Assembly: GCF_003860125.1 (NCBI RefSeq)
Contig: NZ_RQYL01000010.1
Location: 1-64,000, forward strand
Direction: 5' to 3'
DNA length: 64,000 nt
Origin: Fretibacterium sp. OH1220_COT-178
Lineage (GTDB): Bacteria > Synergistota > Synergistia > Synergistales > Aminobacteriaceae
Below the pieces are notes generated by a model. The model had not been told where the DNA came from. It made no database searches and worked only from the letters and a program-made list of their open reading frames with translations. Position 1 is the stretch's first letter, and the number at the start of each line of letters is the position of its first letter. The translations under genes were made by a program, and so were the position numbers. This document shows, in pieces, positions 1 to 7,685 of this stretch.

Positions 1-137
1 GCGATTTCAAACACTTGAATGTCTTTCATAATGTCTCTACTATACCACTTCTGACAATTTCGAACTCATCCTTACCCACACAGAATAACGAGGAACCAAA
101 CTTTGTCTATCGAACTGGACGTATGACGATGACCGCG
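1..137 (+). promoter_or_regulatory. Putative CRISPR leader
   Basis: This gene-free stretch precedes the first repeat. It is more AT-rich than the rest of the window and contains a plausible promoter, TTGAAT at 15-20 and TACTAT at 38-43 with 17-nt spacing, pointing into the array. The repeat at the far end of the array is degenerate, which by the usual rule puts the leader on this side. The window edge cuts it, so its full length and any cas genes beyond it are unknown. Confidence 0.5.
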
Positions 138-565
138 CTTTGAAACCTTCCTTTGAGGGATGGAAACCGTTTCAGAGTCGTCGAACGGCAGGAGCCTTTG
201 TGCTTTGAAACCTTCCTTTGAGGGATGGAAACTCAATGACTGAGGCGTGCTGTATTCGCGAGTGCATCCTTTGAAACCTTCCTTTGAGGGATGGAAACTC
301 GATGGCAAGCGCAAAGAATGGCAGGCGCTGAAGGACTTTGAAACCTTCCTTTGAGGGATGGAAACTCTTCAGGTCCGCGTGCCCCAGCAATTCCCTGACG
401 GTCTTTGAAACCTTCCTTTGAGGGATGGAAACGAAAGGGACATTTTTTGTTGTGCAATGAACGCACCGCCTTTGAAACCTTCCTTTGAGGGATGGAAACA
501 GGAGCATATCGTCAAACCGCAGGGAAAGCCTGCATCTTTGAAACCTTCCTTTGAGGGATGGAAAC
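138..565 (+). CRISPR. CRISPR array, leader-proximal part (7 repeats)
   Basis: Seven identical 30-nt repeats start at 138, 203, 269, 336, 403, 470 and 536. Each begins CTTTGAAACC and ends GGATGGAAAC. Spacers are 35-37 nt. The repeat closely resembles the 30-nt repeats of Thermotoga-type arrays, which also end in ATGGAAAC; such repeats are processed by Cas6 and occur with type I-B and type III systems. An 8-nt ATGGAAAC handle would fit rightward transcription. The spacer after the seventh repeat is split by an insertion sequence, and the array resumes at 1893. No cas gene lies in the window, so the type cannot be fixed. Confidence 0.97.
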
Positions 566-704
566 GTGCTGGACGGCGCTTTATGGTTTAGCGCTGTATA
601 GTGGCCCCCAAATAGCGAACCACGTGTAGTGTTAGAGACAGGTAAGGTCAGGATTGAAGGAAGGAGGAGAAAAAAGGAGAATAGACCTGCGAGGTGGTTC
701 TGCC

Positions 705-992
705 GTGAAAAACAAAGGGAATCGGTACAGTTCAAAATTGAAGGCCGAAGTTGCCCTGAGAGCCTGTCGCGAGGATCGGACGCTGGCGGAGCTCTCCTCG
801 GAGTACGGGGTCTCCGCCATGCAGATTAGCCGCTGGAAGAAGACCCTGCTGGAACGGGCCGGAGAGCTTTTCGAGAGCAAGTCCCCCCTGGACATTGAAA
901 AGGTCACGGATCCTCTGTACAAGGAGATTGGCCGTCTGAAGATGGATGTAGAGTGGCTTAAAAAAAAACGGGGAGGAATTGAACGCCGCTGA
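705..992 (+). CDS. IS3-family transposase OrfA (helix-turn-helix)
   Basis: OrfA is about 95 residues from the GTG at 705, which has a GAGGTGG ribosome site just upstream; an in-frame TTG at 654 is a weaker alternative. The product is a helix-turn-helix protein (residues about 8-40, with ALRACREDRTLAELSSEYGV then ISRWKK) followed by a short leucine-rich segment that ends in LKKK. OrfA binds the inverted repeats and joins OrfB to form the active transposase. A run of nine A residues spans 960-968 near the 3' end, where IS3 elements usually frameshift. OrfB lies in the frame reached by +1 or -2, not the usual -1. Confidence 0.85.
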   Translation: MKNKGNRYSSKLKAEVALRACREDRTLAELSSEYGVSAMQISRWKKTLLERAGELFESKSPLDIEKVTDPLYKEIGRLKMDVEWLKKKRGGIERR

Positions 993-1827
993 GAGACGCA
1001 GTTTCATAGACCCCTCCGATCCAGAGTTCAGCCTGAGACGCCAGTGCAGCCTTTTGGGCTTGAGCCGTTCCGGGTATTACCAATCGCTTTTACCGAGTCT
1101 GGAGAGTGATGCCAACGAAGAACTGATGAAGCGAATAGATCAGCAGTACACCCGAACGCCATTTTACGGGAGCCGCAGGATGACGCTTTGCCTTCAGGGG
1201 CAGGGTTACAGGGTGAACCGGAAGCGCATCGTGCGTCTGATGAGGAAGATGGGACTGGAAGGTCAGTCTCCGGGGCCGTCGACCAGCAAAGCTCAACCGG
1301 GTCACAAGGTCTATCCCTACCTGCTTCGAGGATTTGAGGTCACCTCGGTGAATCAGGTTTGGAGCACGGATATCACATATATTCCGCTACGGCAAGGTTT
1401 CATGTATTTGTCCGCCGTTATGGATTGGTATAGTCGCTATGTGCTGTCATGGGAGCTTTCGAACACGCTTTGTATCGGTTTTTGTATGAGAGCCCTGGAA
1501 AGGGCATTGAGACGCGGCAAGCCCGAGATCTTCAACACGGATCAGGGAAGTCAGTTCACGAGCAAGGAATTTACGTCAAGGCTTGAGAGTCAGTCGATTC
1601 GGATCAGCATGGACGGTCGTGGACGCGCCTTGGACAATATTTTCGTGGAGCGCCTGTGGAGGAGTCTGAAGTACGAATGCATTTATCTGAATGCGTATGA
1701 AAACGTGCCTGAATTGCTGGAAGGGCTGAGGTGTTGGTTCAGGTTTTATAACGAGGAGCGGCCTCATACGTCCTTGCCGGGAAAGGCAACGCCCCTCATG
1801 ATATATGAAAAGCGCCTCATTTCTTGA
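979..1827 (+). CDS. IS3-family transposase OrfB (DDE catalytic domain)
   Basis: OrfB is a 282-residue rve-type integrase core. The catalytic triad is intact: D131 in STDITYI, D188 in FNTDQGSQFTS, and E224 in FVERLWRSLK. The second Asp and the Glu are separated by 35 residues, as in active DD(35)E enzymes. The N-terminal part (about residues 18-95) is the HTH_21-type region common to these proteins. The frame opens at a TTG overlapping the end of orfA by 14 nt, with GGGGAGG immediately upstream. It may be made by coupled re-initiation or as an OrfAB fusion. Nothing in the sequence is broken, so the element may still be mobile. Confidence 0.92.
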   Translation: MNAAERRSFIDPSDPEFSLRRQCSLLGLSRSGYYQSLLPSLESDANEELMKRIDQQYTRTPFYGSRRMTLCLQGQGYRVNRKRIVRLMRKMGLEGQSPGPSTSKAQPGHKVYPYLLRGFEVTSVNQVWSTDITYIPLRQGFMYLSAVMDWYSRYVLSWELSNTLCIGFCMRALERALRRGKPEIFNTDQGSQFTSKEFTSRLESQSIRISMDGRGRALDNIFVERLWRSLKYECIYLNAYENVPELLEGLRCWFRFYNEERPHTSLPGKATPLMIYEKRLIS

Positions 1828-1892
1828 TTTTTGACCTTAACTCTTCTTCGATATTTTTTGGTCCTTGACATGGGGGCCACTTTACTGTGTGC

Positions 1893-2458
1893 CTTTGAAA
1901 CCTTCCTTTGAGGGATGGAAACGGATACGCGGAGGATTGCGGAAGCTGAAGCGGCTGCGCTTTGAAACCTTCCTTTGAGGGATGGAAACGGGGTTGTTCG
2001 GAGACCAGTGGGGCGAGATGGCGGAACCTTTGAAACCTTCCTTTGAGGGATGGAAACACGGGATACGGTACACCTGGAGCGAGATCATGGAAATCTTTGA
2101 AACCTTCCTTTGAGGGATGGAAACGCAAGGACCGGTTGGCTCCGATGATCCGGGACACTCCCTTTGAAACCTTCCTTTGAGGGATGGAAACGGGTTGCCC
2201 CCCTGAAAGACGCTCGCTACGCAGTTCACCTTTGAAACCTTCCTTTGAGGGATGGAAACTGGGCCACCGTGTAGAGTTCGCCCCTGACGACCTGCCTTTG
2301 AAACCTTCCTTTGAGGGATGGAAACTCTTGGTGCAGATCACCTCACCGATCCCCGGAACCGCTTTGAAACCTTCCTTTGAGGGATGGAAACCAAAAACCT
2401 GTTTCTCTACACGAAGATGCAGAACGTCCTTTGAAACCTTCCTTTGAGGAGTGGAAAC
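1893..2458 (+). CRISPR. CRISPR array, leader-distal part (9 repeats)
   Basis: The array continues after the insertion sequence with repeats at 1893, 1960, 2028, 2095, 2162, 2230, 2296, 2362 and 2429, separated by 36-38-nt spacers. Eight are identical to those before the insertion. The last (2429-2458) differs near its 3' end, reading GAGGAGTGGAAAC where the others read GAGGGATGGAAAC. A decayed final repeat marks the oldest, trailer end. With the first part the array has 16 repeats and 15 spacers. Several spacers are GC-rich with open frames, as expected of phage coding DNA, but no source was identified. Confidence 0.97.
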
Positions 2459-2501
2459 AGCACTACGTGGAGCGGTTAAACAGCGGATTCGCGAGTTTTG
2501 T

Positions 2502-2529
2502 ACCTCCCATCGAGATGCAAGCGGGAGGT
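2502..2529 (+). terminator. Weak stem-loop after the CRISPR array
   Basis: ACCTCCC (2502-2508) pairs with GGGAGGT (2523-2529) across a 14-nt loop and is followed by a T-containing tract. It could end the array transcript, but the loop is large and the T tail poor. Confidence 0.3.
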
Positions 2530-2579
2530 CCGCCACTTTTCTTGACGCCCTTGAACACACGGTTTGATACGCGGCTTTG

Positions 2580-2588
2580 TGCTATACT
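2580..2588 (+). promoter_or_regulatory. Extended -10 promoter for miaA-ispH-rpsA
   Basis: TGCTATACT is an extended -10 element 43 nt before the miaA ATG; no good -35 lies at 16-18 nt. The same TGCTATACT appears on the minus strand before tRNA-His, so it looks like a recurring promoter form in this genome. Confidence 0.5.
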
Positions 2589-2631
2589 CGGGGCATTCTT
2601 TTTGTCTTTTGCGTCCAAAGGGGCTTGAGGT

Positions 2632-3633
2632 ATGGATTTTTCGAGGTGCAGGGAAGCTGTGGATATTTTTCCGGTCGGGACTCGGCGTCCCGTCGTAGCG
2701 CTGATCGGACCTACGGCCATCGGCAAGACTGCGCTGAGCCTCGATCTTGCCGAGAGACTGGGGGCCGAGGTCATCTCGGTGGATTCCCGTCAGGTCTATC
2801 GCTATATGGACGTGGGGACCGATAAAATCGCCGTCTCCAAGCGCCGCAGAATTCCGCATCACGCCGTGGACGTCGTGGACCCCGATGAGGTGTTCACGGT
2901 GGCGGATTTTGTTTCTCTCGCCCTCCAAGCAGTGTCTCGGATAGGGGCACGCGGCCGGGTGCCCCTCTTCGTGGGCGGTACCCCCTTCTACTACAACGCC
3001 CTTTTTCATGCCGCCCTGAACGCTTCGCTTCCTCACGATCCCGAAGTACGCCGGCGCTACGAGGAGTTGGCCTCTCTGGAAGGGGCCGGGGCACTCCACG
3101 GCCGTCTTGCCGAGGTCGATGCGGCTACTGCGGGGCGGCTGCATCCCAACGACGTCCGCCGTGTCGTGCGTGCGCTGGAGCTCTGGACATTGACCGGGAC
3201 GCCTCCCTCCCGGCTTTATGATGAGGGGAAGAAAAAGGACTCGGGACTGGACGTGCTCTATATCGGCCTGAACCGTCCGAGGCCTGAGCTGTTCGAGAGG
3301 ATCGCCCTTCGCGTCCGGCAGCAATTCGCCTCGGGCTATCCCGAGGAGGTCACGTGGTTGATCGAGCATGGTTTTGATGAACGCTTCCCCTCCATGCAGG
3401 GCTTCGGGTATCGGGAACTGGCGGCCTGGTATCGCGGCAAACTGACCCTCGACGCGGCGCTTGAAGGGGATATCAGCCGAACCCGCGCATTTTGTCGCCG
3501 ACAGATGACCTGGTTCGGTAAATTTAGGCCTGCCTTGTGGTATGATACATCCACTCTCTCCGCTTCAGATTTGGAGGGGCGGGTCGTGGAGGCGGCGCTG
3601 CGCCATCTCGAGGGGGCTCGCGGCGCCGAGTGA
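2632..3633 (+). CDS. miaA: tRNA dimethylallyltransferase
   Basis: MiaA transfers a dimethylallyl group from dimethylallyl diphosphate to N6 of A37 in tRNAs that read UNN codons. The 333-residue product has the P-loop GPTAIGKT at residues 26-33 and the family motif DSRQVYR at about 51-57, followed by the mobile tRNA-binding insertion and a C-terminal RQMTWF segment. Length is normal (300-340). The ATG at 2632 follows a GAGG site. It is the first gene of a probable miaA-ispH-rpsA operon. Pairing with ispH is apt, since IspH makes the isoprenoid substrate MiaA uses. Confidence 0.95.
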   Translation: MDFSRCREAVDIFPVGTRRPVVALIGPTAIGKTALSLDLAERLGAEVISVDSRQVYRYMDVGTDKIAVSKRRRIPHHAVDVVDPDEVFTVADFVSLALQAVSRIGARGRVPLFVGGTPFYYNALFHAALNASLPHDPEVRRRYEELASLEGAGALHGRLAEVDAATAGRLHPNDVRRVVRALELWTLTGTPPSRLYDEGKKKDSGLDVLYIGLNRPRPELFERIALRVRQQFASGYPEEVTWLIEHGFDERFPSMQGFGYRELAAWYRGKLTLDAALEGDISRTRAFCRRQMTWFGKFRPALWYDTSTLSASDLEGRVVEAALRHLEGARGAE

Positions 3634-3661
3634 AAGGTCTGTCCGCAAGGGTTGATTTGAC

Positions 3662-4504
3662 TTGAAGCAGATAGTGATGGCCGAACGCGCCGGATTTTGC
3701 TTTGGTGTGAAGCGGGCCGTGGACGCAATTCTGGAGGCTCTGACGGGAAACCCCGAGCGGGAGGTCTGGACGATCGGGATGCCGATCCACAACCCTCAGG
3801 AAGTTGCTCGTCTCAAGAACATGGGGTTGAGGGTGGCCGAGGAGGTCTCAGAGGTTCCCCCCGGGGTGAAGGTGCTGATCCGGGCCCACGGGGAGTCCCG
3901 GGCGGTACTCAGGGAGCTGCGGGAAAAAAATGTCTGTGTCATCGATACGACCTGTCCCTTCGTCCGTAGGGCACAGGATCTGGCGAATTCTCTGTCGGAC
4001 GAGGGCTATCACATCGTTCTGCTGGGGGACCGGAACCATCCGGAAATTCGCTCGATCATGGGCTATGTTGACGGAGGGCTTGATGTTGTTGTAGACGAGG
4101 CCGAGGCGATGCTTCTTCCCAAGAGGGGGCGTGTGGCGTTGATCTCCCAGACGACCCAGCAGGAGGAACGCCTGGCCGCGGTGGCCGCCATTCTGGTGCG
4201 CCGGGCCGGAGAGTTGCGCGTCTGCAATACGATTTGCCGTGCTACGATGGAGCGGCAGGATGCGGTGCGTGCGCTGGTGGGCCGCGTCGATGGGGTGGTC
4301 CTGATCGGCGGCCGGGAGAGCGCCAACACGGGAAAGCTGAGAAACATCGCTGAGATGAGCGGCTTGGACGTCCTTTGGATAGAGAGCACCGAGGAGCTCG
4401 ACAGGGGGTGGTTCGAGGGCCGGGAAAGGATTGGTATTGCTGCCGGGGCCAGTACGCCCGAGTGGCTTATCACAGAAATAAGCAACAAAATTGCGAGAAT
4501 GTAG
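3662..4504 (+). CDS. ispH: 4-Hydroxy-3-methylbut-2-enyl diphosphate reductase
   Basis: IspH is the last enzyme of the MEP isoprenoid pathway and uses a 4Fe-4S cluster to make IPP and DMAPP. The 280-residue protein shows the three cluster cysteines at C13 (GFCFG), C98 (DTTCP) and C192 (NTICRAT), and the substrate-binding histidines in IHNP, RAHGE and NHPEI. The start is taken as TTG 3662, because the family begins a few residues before GFCFG; ATG 3677 is possible. It sits 28 nt after miaA and 15 nt before rpsA. In some clostridia ispH and the S1 gene are fused; here they are separate. Confidence 0.95.
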   Translation: MKQIVMAERAGFCFGVKRAVDAILEALTGNPEREVWTIGMPIHNPQEVARLKNMGLRVAEEVSEVPPGVKVLIRAHGESRAVLRELREKNVCVIDTTCPFVRRAQDLANSLSDEGYHIVLLGDRNHPEIRSIMGYVDGGLDVVVDEAEAMLLPKRGRVALISQTTQQEERLAAVAAILVRRAGELRVCNTICRATMERQDAVRALVGRVDGVVLIGGRESANTGKLRNIAEMSGLDVLWIESTEELDRGWFEGRERIGIAAGASTPEWLITEISNKIARM

Positions 4505-4519
4505 GCAGTCAAGGGGGCT

Positions 4520-6052
4520 ATGGGTATGGATCAGATGATGGATAAGGATATGGATCAGGTTTTGCAGGGCGAAGGACAGGAGTCTGCCGCTCAGGAAACG
4601 ATGGAGAGCATGATGGAGCAGTACGACATCTCCGGGCTTCGCAAGGGTGATGTCCGGACCGGTACCGTGATCGCGGAGACGGAGAACGGTTGGCTGGTCG
4701 ATGTCGGCTACAAGTGCGAGGGCTACCTTCCCGGCAAGGAATGGACGCACCGCATTTTGGTGGGGGATGCGGAGAAACCCCAGAAGGGGGATGACATCGA
4801 AGTTCAGGTCATCAATCTTCGGGAGGGCGAGGAGGCGCAGCTCCTGCTCAGCCGCTGGCGGCACGAGTTCGACCGTCGCTGGGCCGAATTTGAAGATTTG
4901 CTTGCTCAGAACGAGATCCTTCAGGTCAAGGGGCTCCGCAAGGTCAAGGGCGGCCTGATGGTCGACTGCAATGGCCTTGAGGGCTTTATCCCCATTTCCC
5001 ACCTCTCCGCCGACGGCAGAGGGGTCAATCTGGGGAATTTCGTTGAGCAGGTTTTTGACGTTAAATTGCTTGAAAAGGATCGCAGAAAGCACCGCATCGT
5101 GTTCTCGCGCAAGTCCCTTGTCGAGAAGGAGGCTGCGGAGCTCCGGGCCAAGTTCTACGAGGAGGTCCACGAGGGCGACGTTATCGAGGGAGAGGTCAGC
5201 AGCCTGACCGACTTCGGGATCTTTGTCAACGTCGGTGCCGTCGACGGTCTGGTCCACATGAGCGAGATCACCTGGAAGCGCAACGTACGTATCCGGGATA
5301 CCTTCAAAAAGGGCGACAAGGTCACCGTCAAAGTCATCGGGATCGACAAGGAGAACGACCGTATTTCCCTGAGTATCAAGCAGGTGGAGGGGAACCCCTG
5401 GCTGACGGTGGGAGAGCGCATTCATAAGGATGACGTGATGACCGGCGTCGTGACGAACGTCACCGATTTCGGCGCTTTCGTCGAGCTGGAGCCCGGGATC
5501 GAGGGGCTCGTGCATATCGGCGACATCAGCTGGGCCCGCATCCGTCACCCCAAGGAGGTCTTCCGCAAGGGACAGGAGGTCCGCATCCTGGTGCTGGATG
5601 TGGATACCGAGAAACGCCGAATCAGCTTGGGCTACAAACAGCTGAACGATCCCTGGAAGGACATCGATCAGCGTTACGTCAAGGGCGCCGATATCACGGT
5701 CAAGGTGGTTCGCTTGGCGGACTTTGGAGCCTTTGTCGAGGTCGAGGAGGGGGTCGAGGCCCTCATCCACATCTCCCAGCTCAGCACCAAGCGTGTGGAA
5801 AAGCCCGGCGATGTTTTGCAGGAGAAGCAGGAGGTTCTGGCCCGAGTCATCGAGGTCAATCCCGAGCAGCGCAGGATGCGCCTTTCCATCAGCGCGCTTG
5901 AGGAGCAGGAGCAGCCTGTCCGCCGCAGCGAGGAGCCCCGCAAGCGCGAGGAGCACCGGGAGGACCGGCAGCAGAAGAATGTGCTCGACGAGGTTCCGCA
6001 GTACAATCCCTTTGCGGATGCCTTCAAGAACCAGGAGTTCTCCGACAACTAA
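4520..6052 (+). CDS. rpsA: 30S ribosomal protein S1 (five S1 domains)
   Basis: S1 binds mRNA at the ribosome and helps initiate translation. The 510-residue protein has five recognisable S1/OB domains, starting near residues 40, 125, 210, 295 and 385. The third to fifth carry the typical DFGxFV core (TDFGIFVNV, TDFGAFVEL, ADFGAFVEV). The N-terminus is Met- and Glu-rich, and the C-terminal 45 residues are charged and probably disordered. Proteobacterial S1 has six domains, while shorter forms are usual elsewhere. The ATG follows AGGGGGCT, and a very strong palindromic terminator lies 13 nt after the stop. Confidence 0.93.
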   Translation: MGMDQMMDKDMDQVLQGEGQESAAQETMESMMEQYDISGLRKGDVRTGTVIAETENGWLVDVGYKCEGYLPGKEWTHRILVGDAEKPQKGDDIEVQVINLREGEEAQLLLSRWRHEFDRRWAEFEDLLAQNEILQVKGLRKVKGGLMVDCNGLEGFIPISHLSADGRGVNLGNFVEQVFDVKLLEKDRRKHRIVFSRKSLVEKEAAELRAKFYEEVHEGDVIEGEVSSLTDFGIFVNVGAVDGLVHMSEITWKRNVRIRDTFKKGDKVTVKVIGIDKENDRISLSIKQVEGNPWLTVGERIHKDDVMTGVVTNVTDFGAFVELEPGIEGLVHIGDISWARIRHPKEVFRKGQEVRILVLDVDTEKRRISLGYKQLNDPWKDIDQRYVKGADITVKVVRLADFGAFVEVEEGVEALIHISQLSTKRVEKPGDVLQEKQEVLARVIEVNPEQRRMRLSISALEEQEQPVRRSEEPRKREEHREDRQQKNVLDEVPQYNPFADAFKNQEFSDN

Positions 6053-6064
6053 ACCCGGATTGGG

Positions 6065-6118
6065 AGTACCCCAAAAAGGAGGGAGCGGCCGAGGCCGCTC
6101 CCTCCTTTTTGGGGTACT
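6065..6118. terminator. 26-bp perfect palindrome, bidirectional terminator
   Basis: Two 26-nt arms, 6065-6090 and 6093-6118, are exact reverse complements with only GA between them. AAAAA and TTTTT lie inside the arms, so either strand gives a GC-rich hairpin followed by U residues. It separates the convergent rpsA (+) and glgC (-) genes. Confidence 0.9.
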
Positions 6119-6169
6119 GCGTTCTTGGGCGACTGTAAAAGCCGAAGACGTGCCCTTGGGAATTGCGGA

Positions 6170-7501
6170 TCAGCTGAAGGTACTCCAGGAGAAGCTGTCC
6201 ATGCCCTTTTCGTCGCTCTCTTTCTGGTAGAGGATACGGGGCATTCCCAGGGTCACCAATCCGGAATGAGGGTCGACGAAGTAATTGCGGGCATCCTCCT
6301 CCGGGTCCTCGCCGATGACTGTATTGTCCGGAATATAATTGTGCGAGTCGATAATTGCCCTTTTGATGCGGCAATTTCTGCCGATGACCACGCCTTGGCC
6401 GACGATGCTCTCCTCGATGACGCTGCCGGATTGGATAACGCAATTTCGGGACAGGACGGAGCCGGAGACCGTTGCCCCCAGAATACGGCTGCCCTCGGCG
6501 GCCAGCACACGGTTGACCGTGCAGTCGTGTCCGCTGGACGGGTAAGAGTAGGAGGGGGGGTCGGCGAAGGACACGGTGCGGATCGGCCAGAGAGGGTTGT
6601 AGAGCGTCATCTCGGAGGCGGGGCTCAGCAGTTCCATGTGCGCCTGCCAGTAGGCCTTGAGAGTCCCCACGTCGCGCCAATAAGGCTTGTCCATGCGCCA
6701 TTGGTGCAACTGCTCGATCTGCGCCGTGGAATGGGGCAGGACGTTGGTGGAGAAGTCGTAGGCGTAGACGCGGGCGTTCTGGGCCACGAGGTTCGGGATG
6801 ATGTCGCGGCCGAAGTCGTGGCTCGTCGGCTGCTGCGAATCGTCGATAAGCGAGTCCTCAAGAATGTCCCGTTCGAAGATGTAATTTCCCATGGAGACGT
6901 AGCTGAACCCCGGCTTGTCGGGAATTTCCGGTGGAATGGCAGGCTTTTCGAGAAACTCGATGATGCGTCCCGTGGCGTCGGTCCTGATGCAGCCGAACTG
7001 GCTGGCCTCGAAGACGGGGACGACATTGGCGGCGAGGGTCACGTCCGCCTTCTGCTCGATGTGCCAGGCCAGCATCTGTTCGACGTCCATCTTGTAGATG
7101 TGGTCGGCGGCGAAAATGCAGACCCGATCCGCCTTGAAGAGGGAGACGAGGTGCATGTTCTGGAACACGGCATCGGCCGTGCCCTGAAACCAGTGCTCGC
7201 CCCGCCACATTTGGGCGGGGACCAGGGTGACGAAGAAATCGCGCCCCCTCAGGGCTCCGCCGAATTGCCAGCCCCGTTCGATGTGCTCGTTCAGGGATTG
7301 GCTTTTGAACTGGACCAGGACGTAGACGGCAAAAATCCCGCTGTTGATCAGGTTTGAGAGGGCAAAGTCGATGATGCGGTACTTGGCGGCGAAATAAACG
7401 GCCGGCTTCGCCCTGTAGCGCGTCAGCGGCATCAGCCTTTCCCCTTTTCCGCCTGCAAGGACGATCCCCAGCACTCTTCCGTACTTTCCTCCATGCATCA
7501 T
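6170..7501 (-). CDS. glgC: Glucose-1-phosphate adenylyltransferase
   Basis: GlgC makes ADP-glucose from ATP and glucose-1-phosphate, the committed step of glycogen synthesis. The 443-residue protein starts with the nucleotide-binding signature LAGGKGERLMPLT (about residues 15-27), followed by RAKPAVYF, and ends in a left-handed beta-helix domain rich in hexapeptide repeats (for example ATVSGSVLSRNCVIQSGSVI). The ATG at 7501 has GGAGAGG upstream. It is the last gene of the glgP-glgA-glgC operon, 184 nt after glgA. Regulation by glycolytic intermediates is usual for the family but cannot be read from sequence. Confidence 0.95.
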   Translation of the reverse strand: MMHGGKYGRVLGIVLAGGKGERLMPLTRYRAKPAVYFAAKYRIIDFALSNLINSGIFAVYVLVQFKSQSLNEHIERGWQFGGALRGRDFFVTLVPAQMWRGEHWFQGTADAVFQNMHLVSLFKADRVCIFAADHIYKMDVEQMLAWHIEQKADVTLAANVVPVFEASQFGCIRTDATGRIIEFLEKPAIPPEIPDKPGFSYVSMGNYIFERDILEDSLIDDSQQPTSHDFGRDIIPNLVAQNARVYAYDFSTNVLPHSTAQIEQLHQWRMDKPYWRDVGTLKAYWQAHMELLSPASEMTLYNPLWPIRTVSFADPPSYSYPSSGHDCTVNRVLAAEGSRILGATVSGSVLSRNCVIQSGSVIEESIVGQGVVIGRNCRIKRAIIDSHNYIPDNTVIGEDPEEDARNYFVDPHSGLVTLGMPRILYQKESDEKGMDSFSWSTFS

Positions 7502-7598
7502 AATCTACCTCTCCTTCCGAGGGAAGATTTCCCTGCCGCATTGCTTACGTAGCTTTCGCCCCACGTGGGAACTTCTCTGCAAAATGTGCGTCCTTATG

Positions 7599-7622
7599 CC
7601 GCCCGTCCCGAAGGGGAGGCGG
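7599..7622 (-). other. Stem-loop between glgA and glgC
   Basis: CCGCC (7599-7603) pairs with GGCGG (7618-7622), with an inner TCCC/GGGA helix and a two-base bulge. It lies in the 184-nt gap and could tune the relative levels of glgA and glgC. There is no T tail, so it is not a convincing terminator. Confidence 0.3.
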
Positions 7623-7685
7623 TGTGTGGGAGGGCGGAGATGCGAAGCGGGAGCCCCACGGCGGGTGCCCGTACCCCAGGTAGGG

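Larger units (their letters stand above)
597..1884 (+). mobile_element. IS3-family insertion sequence inside a CRISPR spacer
   Basis: This is a complete 1288-bp element. Its ends are 14-bp inverted repeats with one mismatch: TATAGTGGCCCCCA on the left and the complement of TAAAGTGGCCCCCA on the right. The flanks carry CTG at 594-596 and again at 1885-1887, a 3-bp target duplication typical of IS3 elements. Removing the element and one CTG restores a 36-nt spacer (566-596 joined to 1888-1892), which matches the other spacer lengths exactly. It carries two overlapping ORFs, orfA and orfB, read in the direction of the array. Because the target repeats CTG next to TA, the exact ends could shift by a base or two. 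Confidence 0.9.

Noticed and set aside
72-2560. Repetitive open frames across the CRISPR array in several frames
   Set aside because: They are translations of the 30-nt repeats and spacers, with no ribosome sites and no recognisable protein.
3848-5956. A 702-codon open frame antisense to rpsA and ispH
   Set aside because: High GC at third codon positions opens antisense frames; the plus strand encodes clear S1 and IspH proteins.
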